Of a DNA stretch of 60,000 nucleotides, positions 1 to 16,400 are shown piece after piece. The notes under the pieces are model-generated. The model had not been told where the DNA came from. It made no database searches and worked only from the letters and a program-made list of their open reading frames with translations. Source of the DNA: Antedon mediterranea (Eukaryota; Echinodermata; Crinoidea; Comatulida; Antedonidae); NCBI RefSeq assembly GCF_964355755.1, contig NC_092670.1:38057795-38117794 (forward strand), written 5' to 3'. The position numbers and the translations under genes are program-made. Position 1 is the first letter of the stretch, and the number at the start of each line of letters is the position of its first letter.

Positions 1-1415
1 CGTGATTTCACTGTTAATTCATTTAGGACATGTTTCCAGTTAATATTGGAATTATAGTTGTTGTATATATACTTTGAAAGTTAGTATGCTTCTTAATTTG
101 CTATTAATTAATTTACAAATCTAATCAGTAGGTCTAAAATAGTATTACATGTACTACATTCATGTTTTTTATATACAGTGTTAATACATTTGTTTCCTTA
201 TTACCTGAGGCTACCAATACCTGTAGTATTCCCGGATGTCAGACATTTAATTGTTTAGTTGAATGTGAAAGTATTTTTAGTACTTACAGTATTGTCTTGT
301 ACAACATATCTAAACATTAATAAGAAGGGTGTGTTTGTTTATAGCATATCCCATGAATATCATACATTATAAGAATAAATATATATGAATGTATGAACTG
401 TACACCACCCAAGTACTGTAATAGTAATACCCAGTGAATGTTTAATGTTATAGTAGAATATTCTGAAGGCTAGAGAGTTAACTATTAGGTGACACTGAGA
501 TGAGATAAAATCTAAATAATTTTTCATTTAATTATTAATATATAATAATAATTAATAGCACTTATTCCACAGTGCTTCTAAGATTATTATCATTTTGTTG
601 TTGTTGATCAAAAACGTATGGAAACATACTTACAGTACTCCCATAATGCAGCTAGTAATCAGCGCAAAATTGTGTCTTGATCTAACCGGGTTCTCATTTA
701 TACACACCAGAGTGGAGAGAGACAAAACGTAAGTAAAGTGTCTGGCCTATGGATACAAGAAATGCAGCGAGAATTGGATTCGAACCACGATCTCACAATC
801 AGTAGTCCCACGTCCAACACACTGCGCCACACGCCTTAAATAATAACAATAGATCATTTTGAAAATGCCAATGAAAAAAATGTTTTCTTCGTTAATTCTT
901 ACATTTTACAACCAAGGATTGTTTGAGGATACAGTGTAACATTTTAACATGCTCAGAATCACTGGGCATTCATGTACAGTATGTGGTGTGGCTTAGCCAG
1001 TGGGTGGGCTTAGCCAGAGGGTGGGGCTTCAAACTTGCATCACCGATCAGCTACTTAAGTTGAAAGTCTTTTGGAGTTAATGAAAATAAAAACAACTAAA
1101 AATTCTGATAAAATCGCAGTGGTTGATGTTTAACAGTATGAACTTTTTTTAAAGTTATAAACCATTTTAATTTTAATAATTTTTAGTTTAATAATAAACA
1201 ATGTTGGATGAAATATATGTGTAAATGTACAATACAAAATAGAAAAATGTGGAGAATAGTGTATTGTCAATATTAATATTAGACAACTAATTTTTGTATA
1301 AACTTGTTTGTGCCTTAGTTAAACATTAACCGTGCTGGTTCCCAGAATCTACAACACAATAGGCTAGTAAATAAGTGTGAAGCAATAACATGGTTTTCTA
1401 CTGTTGTTTTTTCAG
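1..1415. other. Upstream flank of MIOS
   Basis: AT-rich DNA with no supported coding exon. It contains a tRNA-derived SINE (own entry) and a short GC-richer patch near 975-1030 with the phrase GTGGGCTTAGCCAGAGGGTG partly repeated in tandem. The MIOS first coding exon is preceded by a good splice acceptor (pyrimidine tract ending in CAG at 1413-1415), so at least one non-coding 5' exon and the promoter should lie in or before this stretch. I could not place them. Confidence 0.6.
661..837 (-). mobile_element. tRNA-derived SINE
   Basis: Read on the minus strand, this has a pol III type 2 promoter. The A-box-like GTGGCGCAGTGTGTTGG is the complement of 814-830 and the perfect B box GGTTCGAATCC is the complement of 776-786. 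A body follows that runs toward about 661. The anticodon-arm region does not fold as an intact tRNA and no 3' tRNA end is present, so this is a SINE head, not a functional tRNA. Boundaries are approximate. Confidence 0.7.
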
Positions 1416-1441
1416 TGCTCAGAAAAGTAAAGAAAGAGAAG

Positions 1442-4400
1442 ATGAATTTCTCCAAGTGTGACTTGCAATGGTCTCCGACAGCCAGCGATCTCTTTCTGAC
1501 CTTTAACAGTTCGGTTCCATCAGACTTGACTTTGTTTCAGGTTGGGGAGTTGGATGAGGGTGATTTAGCATCCAATACTAATGACACTAAGGCACAATCT
1601 ATATCATCAAAGTTAAATGCTTGGCCAATAGGAAGCCTTGCAGATTTTAAACTTCCAAGTAAATCTGATATTAAGGTACAGTTTCATTTATATATTTTTT
1701 ATCTTTATTTTCTCTAAAAAAGTTTTTCTTTAAGTGATTTAACAGATATATATTAAAAAATGTTATAAAATGTTAATTAGAAGGTTTTACTACCCATTTG
1801 AAGCAGCAAATAAACATACTAACTTCGTTTCAGTTGCGTTGAAACACCGGTTCTCGTTAGGTTGCCGAAGTTAGCAATGTTGGACCCAGTGTAGATGACT
1901 TGGATGGGAAACCGTCACCTTACAAATTTAAATTTACTATTTTTATTATTCTTTATACTGGGTAGCCTCTTCAGTCAAAGACTATTCTCCCAGAGGTCCC
2001 AGTGTATAGTACTATGGTGAGTTTAAACAATTCTCGCACAATACGTTATATTTTTCTAGTGTTATGCTTGTCAGCCAAAGAATTTCCCAGGTGCCAACCT
2101 GGTGACCCTCGGAATGTCAAGCGGCAAGGTTTTGCTTAGCTCGTTTGATCATGAATCGCTACAAGTCGCTGATCGTGTTGAGCGTGAATTTCATCCTAAA
2201 CATAATCGCCCATGTCATATACTCGAATGGAACACATTGGAAACTCATCGTGTAAGTTTTAAACCCAAAAAACCATCCAGAAACTCTTTTAAATTAAATT
2301 AAAGATTTTTAAAATTAAAACTGCTTTTTAAACTGAAAATCAGACTTTATTGGCTAGCTAATGATGTTCAGTTTTGGAAGATTAACTCCGAAATATTTAA
2401 ATATTTGTCATCTCAATTTTGTATATTTTTTTTAAATTTCAGCTTCTTGCAGGTTATGATAAATACAGGGGCGATCAAGGTGTAGCATTGTGGGATATAA
2501 ATCAAGGTGAAGTCGCATGTTTTCACATCATGTACTAAATATTAATGTCGTCTGTTCTCTTTCATTATAATATCTTCTTCTTCTTCTATTTCCTTATATA
2601 TACTGTAACTTAAAACCGATGAAACTATTATATACCTCGACTTTCACTTAATGTATTTAGGTAGTCAGCACACAATATGAGGGTTGATGACCTTTGAACT
2701 GGTCTCAAACAGACTTTCACAGTGAAGTGCACTACCAGTTTTACTCCATGCTTACAGTACTTTACACTTTATATATATTAATTTATAATAATTAATTGAT
2801 TTATTATTTTTAATTACAGAAAAAGATAAATCGAGAAAAATGTCAGGAATGAATGATGGATTGGGAGGAGCCGCCAAACCGTTGGCTGAATTTGGATCAC
2901 CGGGTGAAAACGTGCATTCAATCAAGTGGCTGAACAACCAAGCGACATGCTTCGTAGCGGGAATCGGCACCAAACATATTCGTCTGTACGATATCAGAGG
3001 TACTAGTTGAACTTTGAAGCGAGATTTATTGTTCTCACAACAAAACATACAAAAATAAGTACAATATTTTAGGTTATATGTATAAGACCAGGTCATCTAC
3101 CCAGAAACACTTTATTTATGAAAAGTACACTACTGCCTGCAGGAAAAATTCTTTTATTTTTAACTGACTTTTTTTAGGGAATAATTTAACTTTAAACATT
3201 AAATTATCACAAACATTACTTTCGTTTTTTAAAAAATACAAAAAAATACTTAACCCATCAATATTCTTTAGATAGTTATTAAGTTTGCTCCTATGTAATT
3301 TATATATATGTCTTTTCTATTGATATTCAACTAAAATCTGTTTGTTTTTTTTTTTTTTTAGAAAGTAATGTCTTTTGGAAACTTAAAGCCCTTTTTGGCT
3401 TATTTGAGTTTCCACACATAAACAGACTTATCCAGGTTTTTTTGTCTTGATCTTTTATTTATTTTATGTGGAACAATAAAAATGAAATGAATAACATAGG
3501 AGAATTAGATAACATGTCAACCTTGTGTTAGTCTATCCAGGAACCTTTAAATAAGAAAAGGTAAAAAATATTAAATATTAAAATGTTATTATTTTTATAA
3601 CAGACTCATCTCGAAGCCATGGCCAGGTGACAACTAAATTATTGTATGGTATAGCCATCGATCCTTGCACGGACTACCGCTTCAGCTCGTGCGTCGATTC
3701 GCAAATGAACATCTGGGATTTACGCAAACTCGATCGATCTGTATCCTTTCAATTAGAATGTCTCTTTATTTCTATTGATTTTAAAATGAAGAAATTGTTT
3801 TTTTGTGAACTTTATTCAATAAATCATAATAATTAGTCATAATAATGATCTTCTTCTTTCACTCACTCCTTCCTTCCACAACTTTTTAAATTTTTTTCTT
3901 ATGATTTGATTGTTGAAGTTGTTATTGTTAAATTTTATGGCGTTCTCTTCCTGTTTTGTAATGTTTACCTTTTATAATTGTTACATATTTATATATATTT
4001 GTAAAACGAGCAATGAATTTCTGAAAGGATTAATAAAAGATAATTTGAATTTTGAATTTTTTGATAACCAATAATAAATGTGTAGTACAGTGAATTTTAA
4101 AAAATATTAATAATTATAAAATATAATACAGTGATTATTTACAATAATTTTAATGAAACCACTCTGAGTGAAGTTCTTGACAAAATATTGCCACAGAGAG
4201 CGCATGTTGATGTTATGGCCCATGTTAAAAGAATAAAAAACATTTTTTTTTTAATTTGTAACGTTATTAATGAACTGATTTTCTTGAAATTCAATAAGCA
4301 TATTCTGTAAGTATGTAACTATTTACACTGAAAAAATTGTAGGTGCTATCGTGCTAGCAAACAAACAATGCAAGTACTATAATAAAAAGAAAATAGAATT

Positions 4401-7400
4401 TTGCCAAGTAATAACAAATATAGATTAGTGTTTATTTATAAGAGCACAGCCAAATAAGAGTTTAGTGGTAGAATTAAATTATACGTTCTTTAACTGTATT
4501 CATTCAGATTCATAATATTACTGAACCAAGAAGTGTAGTTAAGGTTGCTTGGTGTCCAACACGATACAATCGACTGGCGTGTCTCATTCGTGACAGCTCC
4601 GTTGTCAAAATATACTCAATAGAACACCTTTGTAAGTACACTATAAAAAACGATCAACAATACCAGTCTTCTAGGCTTGCTGTTAATATAGCTTCCATGT
4701 AGCCCTTATCTTGGCGCACATACACAATGTACAACATACAAGCTAATTAGTTATATTTACTAGTTCAAAATCTCTAACAGAAAAATATGCATTTTCGGAG
4801 CTACACTTAAACAATGTGGTATTTCTAAGAGCTTAATTTGTATTTGATAATTTGTTGCCTTTTTAAATGATGTTTTATGATGATAATTGATGTGCTTTTA
4901 TTTTCTTTTTATGTAGTTAACTTTATATGGCTTGTAAAATAAAGTTTATTATTATTATTATTTTATTTAAATATAGATAAGGAGGATATGGAGCACAATG
5001 AGATGCACCTGCAAAGTAAGTACAAATATTTTTTTTTGGTGAGGATACATTTTTTGGATGTTTGTCCTGACCAATTATGAATTATTAGTAGTTTATAAAA
5101 AATATAACTTCCTATCTGCCATTGTGGCAGCCAGTTCATCTCTTTGCATACCAGTAACCGTCTCTAGTATATCAATGTATATATGTTGATGGCCATGGAG
5201 GAATCTAGTTCAGGTATGTCCCAGACTAAGTAAGTAAGTATATAAAAAATATGCTATCACAATAATATATGAACTTTGACCTTTTTAACTAGCTAATGGC
5301 GGAAATCAAGTAGCGTCGTTTGCCTGGCATCCTACCCATGAGAACTGTATACTAAGCATCACACCAAGTGGAATACTTAAAGAAACAGTGGTTGCTGATC
5401 TTATACCAATGGTAGGCACAGACAAAAACATTTACACTTAAAGATACACTGTCCCCCTAAAAAAAATAATTTTTGAATTTTTTGTTGTTGAATATGCCAT
5501 TTTAATGCCACGTAATAGTTATTCACTTTGACCAAAAACTGGATAAAAAACAAATATTTACCTGAAAAAATGTTATTCAAAGCAAAATATACCTAAATTG
5601 TCTGAGACAATGGTTTTTGGTTAAAATTAACCATTTCTTTTGTCTTTTTATAAGTGAAATAAAAATTTCTTTACATTATTACAAAAGTTAACTTTATTAA
5701 AACTGCAAAATGACCTATTCAAAATCCAATTTTGTTAATCTTTATTTTTCATGTTTTTGGGGGACAATGTTTGATGGAATGAATTCAGAGCGTAGTGCCT
5801 GGGGAATTTTATAATTAGTACAGATAAATATACAGCTCATGAAGCCTAGGTTTGGTTTCCTGAGTTTATATCCTCATCTTGAGTCTCTATAAATCTCCAC
5901 ATAATTTCTCCATATCTCAATACTGTATTAAATTAATATGTTTATTATATAAACATAATAATAATACAATGTACTGTTTTTTCAGACCTGGTCTCCACAA
6001 TCCAGTCTTTTAATAGGCAGTGGTCGATATCTCCAAGAGATGGCAGCCGAGTGTGCTGATGATATATCTACCAAGATTAAAGCTAGAGCACTGAGGGGGT
6101 ATGGACTAAAGGTAGGACAGACAGCACCCTCATTTGTTGTGTTGTACCATGTGACTAGGCAGTCTTTACAATAGCAAATGGGTAGATATAATCACACTAA
6201 GCATATCAGTATTTACCAATAATAATAAGTCATAAGCATTGGCGTAGCGGCTATGAGTGCTCACTGGCTAACCCCCGAAGGTTATGGGGCCCTGAGCAGT
6301 CCCCAGAGGGAAAAAACAGGCATTATAATATGTCGAAAAAAAGGCTAAAAACATTCGAGGCCTCAACCGTTGGAGGGCCACTTAGGGTACCTAAACCAGA
6401 GAGGCCTATGGTCTCTATGTTACGCCACTGGTCATACGTCCACATTTTTACCTTAGTTACATAACAATATGTAATAATTTATGGAGAAAAAGGTCTTCAT
6501 ATTATTGTATTATGAATAATAATAACCTTTGACCTTTGACCTTTCTCTAATAGAAAGAACAAATTTGGGAGAATGGCGAGTTAGTCGGCGATGAAACTCT
6601 TCGGAAATTCTGGCTTATTCTGGATCACATCAAAAGTTTACACAAGGAAAAAGGTCTGCAAAAAATACGAAACAATCCATTTTATGGGGTTAAAGACCTC
6701 ATCGCTGGCGAAATCCCGGGAACAGAATTTTGTTTACGAAGCAAACAACATGGAAAAAATTTAGAAGGAACCACAAATTCATCGAACATTCACATTTATA
6801 CAAGTCAGGAAAGGTTAGTTGATTATTAGAAAATCTAATTGGTATTACCGTATTTATTTGTATAAACGCTCCGAGGCATTTATAATTCAGGTTGTTAGGC
6901 GTTGATTCAAGGGAAGCGTTTATTCAAGGGAGGCATTTATTTTTTAAATTAAGAACATTACATTATTTTAATATAAAGGTTTTACATGCATTGACAAACT
7001 ATTATTTTTCCTCTTGGCAATAGTGTGTTTTTTATTTATATTAACTATCTTATAATCAAAATAATTTTTTTCATCCTAAGGACAATATCTATGCGATTGT
7101 GTAACTGGGATTTTCAAAATCCTACAGCATTGGAAATCTACATTACCAGGTAAATTTTTCAAATCAATTCCACATTTCTTTTGCAATTTCTTTCTGTAGT
7201 TGTGTATTAGGCAATTCCTTTCTGTAGTTGTGTATCAGGCAATTTCTTTCTGTAGTTGTGTATTAGGCAATTCCTTTCTGTAGTTGTGCATTAGGCAATT
7301 CCTTTCTGTAGTTGTGTATTAGGCAATTTCTTTCTGTAGTTGTGTATTAGGCAATTCCTTTCTGTAGTTGTGTATTAGGCAATTCCTTTCTGTAGCAAGA

Positions 7401-10400
7401 CAATTTGACAAAAACAACAAATTAAACGATACACAAATATAGATAATCAGCCAACTGAAACCAATAAAACATTGACAAATTTTAAATTAGGTAAATAAAT
7501 ACCTCTTTATGACAGTACAAGTACATTAAGTAGCACTTTCATAACACTAAGTTCTAAGTTCCACACTGTAAGTGATAATTTCAGAGATATGTTTTTTCTA
7601 CAATTCTGTTAATTATTTAAGATGTATCATTTAGGTACCACAGTGGAAATAAGTTTGTACTTTTCTGTGTTTTTATCCTTGTTTGATCCATAACAGAATG
7701 AATATATATAAAAAAACAAGTTCTTGGGTGTAAAACATGTATTATTTTATCTATATATTGATAATTTTGGATCTGGTCAGTTAGGCAGTGAGGAATAATA
7801 GTAATATACTGTACCCCTTCCACATCTCCTAGCACAACTCTGTAGTTGACACACACTGGGGCATATTATATAATACAAAACACCAGTGTAGACACCCCTG
7901 TGTGTAAACACCCCTGTGTGTAAACTCTGGAGTTTTTCTAGTCGATTTGCAAGAAGAACAAGGCTCGCTGAATGACTACCATACCTAAATTTACCTTAGT
8001 AATAATTCCTTTCATGTTAGTCTAATTAAAAACCTCTTGAATAGGAAAAATAACTATTGTAAACGTTGTATTTCATTGCATATTCAGGCTAATAGAAAAT
8101 GGTGAATTTGAAAGGGCAGCGGCAATACACATGTTTAATCTGAATTTAAGAAAAGCTATAGAAACATTGAACCTGGGTTCGACATCAAGTAGGTGGAAAA
8201 AAGGTAAAGTGGATAAACTATTTTACAATTTATAGTGCTTATAAACTAAGTCTAATTTTGAGGGAGTGAAGTTGAAAGAGTCGTGAGTTGCAATTGGTCA
8301 GGATTGGGATTAGAAGGCAAGCATGTTAACAACCAAGCTACAGCTTCACTACACTTCTTTGTCAGATTAGTATTTACTTCCTATAATCTATATATGTACC
8401 ACTTATTATTTATGACTCCATAAAGCTACAAGTGCAATTTCTTTTGAATAGTAGATAGAGGAGCTAAAAACCCTGAATTTTAAAATAATAGAAACCTTTT
8501 CAATAGGGTTTTATAAAAATTGTGTGTATTTGTCAACGAAATTTAGTGCTCATTTATTGCCATCTATTACTTAAAGGGGGATTCTGGGTTTAAAATTGCT
8601 TTTAAATATCGTTTATTTATTAAATAAAAAATATTATAACAATATAGACATGTCAAAATGAAGAAGTAATAACGAGAAATTAAAAAAATTAAATTTCATA
8701 TACATTTTAGGGTAAATTCATGGAAAGTCTGTTTTTCTGCAGCTTAGGGAAGCTCATTAATATTCATGAGATATTCACAAAATCACGTCACCAGTGGATT
8801 CCAAACTCTCTCTCCCCTGTCAAACGACGACCACCCGATCATTATGAAATACATTTTTTGTAGATTTTCTAAGCTAGGCCTAAAGTGTAATAATAACAGT
8901 AGTAGCATATATTTATTTGACATTTAATGAAATACAAAATTTAGTACAGATTACGGAGTCATAAATTATACTATTGTTATACCTCTATACTATAGTACAG
9001 ATCGTATTATCGGCTTCACGTACAATACTACTCTAGGCCTAGCCTAATGGGCGAGAGCCATTCTGACTAGGGATTCCACGCCACGATGGCTACGTTAAAA
9101 CAATGGGGCCCATGGGCCTAGCTAGCCTACTACTAGACGATTGGGCCGATTGGCCCATAAATAACAAAACCCATCCTATCAACCAAACTCCTAAACAATC
9201 TAAACCTAAAACGTTCTACAAAATCGGCTGTAAATATTGAAGCAAAACAAGGTCCGATCGCCGCCGTCCACACGTATGGTGTCCCGATCGTCTAAGTAGG
9301 CCTAAAATAAAATAGGCTTAGGCTAGTTTATTCTCCAAAAAAGCGGAATACTCATGCATCAAGCAAGTAGACCAGGTAGTAGGAAGGAGACCTAGCCGAT
9401 CCGGCCCAGTTAAAAATTGAGCTAGCTAGTGTAGTAGACCCTATGCGAATTGATACTACCAGGCCTTTTACTATAGGCTGCACTACACAAATATTCCAAC
9501 TCTCTCATTCGAGCTATATTATCTATACCATTCCGGAAGGTCGAGTCGACCTTCAATCAAATACTGTACATCGTTCATGTTGTGATTATAGACGGGGTAT
9601 ACTCGACCCGACCAGTTTGGTATTGTTGTATCTGCTTATCACGTGACGATGCCAAGCATGGGCAGCAGAGAGAGCACGTGTATCGTCGTCTCGCTCGATC
9701 CTCAGCAGGAATGTACAGTATACGTTACGCTTCATTGATTTTGATTTTTCCCTAAGTCGGTGTGAAAATCGGCAAACGTAAAGTGCAAACATATCTAATT
9801 TTTCACTGTTTTGATGAATTTTCATAAAAAATTGACTTTATAAATGGGAAGACCGACTAAAATTACATCAGATAAGTATAATTTTATAAAAGTAATTGAT
9901 ATGGTTAATGATAACGAGTCGTCGGAAGATGGACCATTTCACGAATTTCCTATTTTGTAACCACAGTGTGATTTTGCCGTAGCTGCACTTGTAATCTGGC
10001 CTGATTTCACAGCCTTCGTTCTGCTTCACTGGGCGCTTATATAAATTGAAACTTTTACCGTTCAAGAGACAAACAAATATATTTTACATTTTTTACTATT
10101 CATTTTAAACCCGGAACCCCCCTTTAAAGCGCTGTCTACACTATCAAACTTTATGTGACAACAAAATGTGATGTGCCCAAATATGGTAGTGATATATTCC
10201 CATATATGGTAGTGATATGACATCATCATGTCTATATATGGACACATCACATTTTTTGTCACATAAAAATTGATAGTTTAGATAGAGTTTTACATCATCA
10301 TCATGTGATAATAATATCAGTTGGACTTGAAATCAGTTATCAGTTGTCATATAAAGTTTGATAGTGTAGACAGAGCCTAACATTTCTATTGGTTTCAATA

Positions 10401-13400
10401 GGTGATGTTAACCTGAGTGCCATTGCGATGGCTTTATCAGGGTATGATAGCAGTAGGAAGAACCTCTGGTGTGAGATGTGTTCTCTATTATGTAAGCAGT
10501 TACAAAACCCTTACTTAATGGCAATGTTTACTTTCCTGACCTGTGACGATGGGAACTATTCGGTTGTATTGGTAAGCAGTTGTACCATTGAAATAAACTT
10601 TTGAAATGAGTGTGGTAAAACTGAAAAGAAGCGCTAAATCAACTATTTGTATCCTATAAAATGGAAGATTTAAGAAAAGAATATGTAAAAATATTTGCTT
10701 AGGTTATTTTGAAAACTGAAAAGTTAAGAAGATTGTTTTGCTAAGCATGTTTAATAAATCTGACCCTGACCTTTGAAAATTGGAATTGAGGTGTCTTTTT
10801 CAAAATAAAAGAACAGGTTCACTTATGCACTGCTCAACCTTCTTGACATAAGCTAAATCTACACTGTCAAACTTGGTTCACAAATAAACGTGTGATGTGC
10901 CCAAATGTGGTGATGATATGCCCAAATATGTTAGTGATATGACATCATTATGTCCAAATATGGGCACATCACATTTATTTGTCACATAAAGTTTTAAACA
11001 GAGCTTTAAACAAAAAGATACAGTAAATGCCAGCCTAGAGTTTTTTTGCCAAACCCAGATGCTTTTAAATTTTTGAAGAATGCAACAGGTTTCTTTTGTT
11101 CAAACTTGCCTAGGATGAAGATGCATACAAGATGAGCATACAAGACCGTATAGCATTTGCCTGTATATTCCTGAATGATAGTCAACTATCCAAGTACATC
11201 AAACGTTGGACAGAGGAAGCCATGAATGAGGGTGATCTGGATGGTATTCTGCTGACAGGCCTGACAGAAGATGGCATCAAGCTTTTAGCTTCATATATTG
11301 ACAAGGTAAGTTTGAACAGTCATTTTGAGCAAGCATAGAGAGCTTTCGATTTTAGACTGAACAGTCTAGGTCAGGTCAATCTAGAATCCATCAATACTGG
11401 GTTGAGGTGTGTATCGAGAAAGCACGTCCCAGCTCAACCACATGCACAAAAGTTACATGATCTAGTTAGGTCGTGGGTCATATCAATTTGAAAGTTCCCT
11501 ATTTATGAAATGAAAATAGTCCCATGATCTAGAGGATCGTAGGGGCGTAGCAGATGAGATATAGTGCACCAAGTCCTTTAAGATTTAGTAGGGGAATTAG
11601 TAGTTGTACTCATCATGATACGATACACACAGGCACAAGCCATGTCTCCCAGTGGTGCCTATCTCTTCTCTAGGGTTTTGCTGGATGGCTGTTGTTGGTT
11701 CTTCTCGTTTAGTACCAACGGGTGTCTAACCATGCTCCACACCATGCTCATAAATATTCATTATTTGTATAATAACATTATTCATTTAATTGCCCCCTCT
11801 ATAGACAGCTGATGTACAAACTGCCAGTCTTGTAGCTGTGTTAGCATTTCCATGGCAACTTACCAGGGATCCAATTGTTCAGAATTGGATTGATTGCTAC
11901 AGAAATCTCCTGGACACATGGAGACTATGGCATGAAAGGTCAGCTCAAGTTCATTCCATTTTAAATAAGTTAAATTGTCAATTTTGCAGTCATATTCATT
12001 GTGGAAGGAGCCATATGATTTTAAAAACAATAGATTTATTTCTTTTTTATACTGGGTAATAGTCAGTAAAACTCTTTCTTTCTCACAGAGCCCAGTCCAG
12101 CACATCAACCGACAATCCCCTTCTATATTAGAATATTGTACAAATATGTATGTACACAGGCTTTATGTCCAATTTGAAGGATGAGCCAATGGCTAAGGAT
12201 ACAGTACATACAATATGACAGATTTTTAACCCATGCATCTCACATGCTAGTTCCATGTACCTTACCACTATGCCATATACTACTCTTTCATACCGTCTCA
12301 GTGATGTAGTCACAAGAAATAAATTGGTCCAGTTTTCGCCAAAGGAACAGTCCCTGTTCAAGCCACTGGGTTGTCAAAGGCCTCTGTGAAAAGTAGTCAG
12401 GTTGAAACCTTACCAACTGGTGGTTCTAGACTAATCAACACTATTTTGAATCCTGTTGGTTCCTTAATGAGCTTCTGATATCATTATGTACTATGATTTA
12501 ATAGTGCCTCTGGAAAAGCTATAATACTAATTGATTAATAATAACACATATGAATGCTACAGAGCCAAGTTTGATTCTTATGTGCAACAAGAAAGCACAA
12601 GAAAGAAGCAAGAGCTACAACAAATCTTCGTAACATGCCATTTCTGCCAGAGTCCTGTTTCACCATCGCCTTACATCCATCATGTGCAAGCCAGCAGGAA
12701 CGCCAGAGTAATGGAAGCAGCTTCTAAGGATTCAAGAGTCAGAATGAGTGTAATCAATCAATATTATTAATCAATATCAATACTGTACATTATTATTCAC
12801 TATATTTATCAATATATTAATATTATTAATCACTATATTTATCAATACTATACATTAATCGATCAATATATTAAACAATCAATATTAATAATCACTATAG
12901 TATATTTATAAATATATTAATCAATAATATTATTAATCACTATATTTATCAATACTATACATTAATCGATCAATATATTAAACAATCTATTATTAATCAC
13001 TATATTTATCAATACATTATCAATCAATATTATAAATCTCTATATTTATCAATACATTAATCGATCAATATTATTAATCACTATATTTATCAATACATAT
13101 CAATATTATCCACTATATTTATCAATACATTAATTGATCAATATTATTAATCACTATATTTATCAATACATTATCAATCAATATTATTAATCGCTATATT
13201 TATATTAATCAATAATATTATTAATCACTATATTATCAATACTATACAATAATCGATCAATATATTAAACAATAAATACTATTAATCACTATATTTATAA
13301 ATATATTAGTCAATAATATTATTAATCACTATATTTATCAATATATTAATAGATCAATATTATTATTCACTATATTTATCAATACATTATCAATCAATAT

Positions 13401-16400
13401 TATTAATCGCCATATTTATCAGTATATTAATCAATCAATTAATGCATTATCTAACTTAATTGAATGTTAATCAATATCATCATTCAATACATACAATTTA
13501 TTAAACCCCTCAGTATATTTATCATTCAGTATTTTAATCAGTATATGGGTAAATATAATATAGGTGATTTTATTATTCAGACAATGGACAACCACTTCAC
13601 TCATCACAGCATAGTTAAAACAATTATTTACAGTAGGTCAAAGTGTGTATAATCAAAACAGTCATGACTTCCAATAGTCAATTAAGATATATCTAGTGAC
13701 AGTTCTCTTATTCTTTATAGACAAATACATGTCAAGTCATGACTTGCAATAGTCAGTTAAGGTATATCTAGTGACAGTTTTCTTATTCTTTATAGACAAA
13801 TACATGTCATAACAACAAATGTAGGAAACCGTTACCACGATGTTGTTTGTGTTTGATGCACATGGGAACAGATTCATTTTATAAAGGTAAATGCATTCTT
13901 TCTAAATACCCCTTTCACAAAACTTAGGAGAAAAAACACTGTACATACCAGGGTGCACACGATGCAAAACACAAATGTTGACCCCCCAGTCTGTGTATAC
14001 ACCAGAGTTTGTCTAGGCGGTGTGAAAAGGGTATCATTGTTCTATTGTATTGTGCTGGTAATGTAGCATATCCATTTACATACATGCTTCCTAACTCGAT
14101 GTCTTTGATTCAATCCGAATAAGAGGAAAGAGGGTTATGTCGCTCGGGTCATCAAACTAAATCTTAATTTTTAAACAAATTTAACAGAAAAATTTGACAC
14201 CAATACTACAAAATCAGAGAAGAAAAAGACAGTCTCAAATAACTGGTTCACGTGGTGTCAATCGTGCAGGCACGGAGGTCATTCGCACCATTTAAAAGAA
14301 TGGTTCAGGTAACCTTTTTAATGATTGTAAAGATGTATTGTCCCTTGAAACACAAAATATGAAGGTCAAAATATTCTAAATTTAAATTGATCAAAGTAAA
14401 TATTAAAGTTATTCACTTCAAGTCGAAAATTCGAGCCAAAAACAAGATTAAGTAATTAACAGGTAAAATTATTTGATTACATTTTGTCTGGAAAATCGTC
14501 GGGAGCAAAACTAAACAAAGATTTCAAACCACGTGTATGCATTATGCATGATGCTAATTACGATTGTTTACAACTCGTAACGGTTGAGAAGGTGTTTTCA
14601 CACAGATCGCGAGCAGGGGTGGCGCCAGGATCTTCCCGACGCGGGGGCTACATTCCCCGACGAGGGGGCTATGCGAGCGAAGCGAGCATCACTAGGCTGG
14701 GGGCCGCCAAGGGCCCCCGGTGGGGGTCCAGGAAGCAACGCGAAGCCCCCGGAAGCAACGCGTTCTAGCGTCATTTGAGGTCATTTTAATCAGATTTAGG
14801 GTAGCCATTTTTTCCATTTTTTTATAATGCATAAATAAAATACTGCGTGCAAAAAAACGATGCGCGATGACTGTTTCAATCCATATTTTTCAATTTAAAA
14901 AATAAAAGTTCAAAGAAAATTTAGAAAAATAGAGTTGGAGGTCCCGGAAATTGGACTTATTATACTTCAAAACATGAAACAAAATATATAAGTCCCTATC
15001 AAGGTTGTGACTGAGCTAAGAAATGTTTGAAAAATAGAGATGTTAGGTCCCGGAAAATGCACTTCTTGTACTTCGAAATATGACCAGCTTTATTGTTGGG
15101 GCTGAGCTAAGGAACTCTTTAAAACTAGAGCTGCAGGTCTTCAAAAAATTGCATTTTATACTTTGGAAACATCAGGCCTAGAGGCTTAAAAAACGCAAGC
15201 GTAGACCTTTTTCAGTCGGGGAAATAAGTTTATTCCTCCCAAGTGTATGCGTGCGTACCATCTGGACTTCCAAGTGGTGAGAAATTCATGACATTACAGG
15301 ACATTGAAAATGTAATAACTTAGCTATAATAAGATGTTGGCTAAGCGAAAATGGCATGTTTTTTTGTTTAGTAATGGATGAAAAATTTATTTTAGGTGCC
15401 CCACGGTACAGAAGGTTACTTGTAAATTAAAAAATTGGTGAACATACGAACAATTAACATAATTCGTTTTTGCTGTAGTGTAGCGTACGTCGACGCAGTA
15501 CACGACGTAACCGTCAGTAAACTTCGCCTGGAAAATAACTACAGTACACATTTTGGTCCCTGGATGGAACATGATATCACGCGTCTCGACCCAACGTTGA
15601 ACGATTCGTACAAAGGGATACCGCCAGACAAGTGCGAACCTTAGCTATTGTTTAGTAGTAAGTTAGATCGCTGGCAATAATGAATGCATATAAAGTGCAT
15701 AATATCACTCTGACGTACTCTCACGGTCAATAAAACGTCGCGGTTTTCTAGGCGCTGAAGCTAGCTACGAAGTAAACGCGAACGCTTTTTACTGTATATT
15801 ATATTCCCCGACAAAAAGTACCCGTGTTCCCTTCGGTAACCGTCGATAAACTTCGCCTGGAAAATAACTACATTACACATTTTGGTCCCTGGATGGAACT
15901 TGATATCACGCGTCACGACCCAACGTTGAACGATTCGTACAAAGGGATACCGCCAGACAAGTGCGCTAGCTAATGTTTAGTAGTAAGTTAGATCGCTGGC
16001 AATAAATGAATGCATAAAAGTGCATAATAGCCCTCTGACGTACTCTCACGGTCAATGGAACGTCGTGGTTTTCTAGGCGCTGAACAAGCTATATGAAGTG
16101 AACGCGAACGTTTTTTACTGTATATTATATTCCCCGACAAAAAGTACCCGTGTTCCCCGACAGGGGGCTAGGCTCCCCGACGAGGGGGCTAGAGCCCCCG
16201 TAGCCCCCCCGCTGGCGCCACCACTGATCGCGAGGAAGTTTTATGATGATGCATACAGAGTAGCCAAACAAGCACGTTGCATTATGAGATATGTTTTGAT
16301 CGAAAACTTTGACTGGAAGTCAAAAAATTTCTGTATTTCAGTTAAACAAAATTTTTCCAGCTAATTTTTGGTGAAAGTTAGTAACTATTATAATACTTCA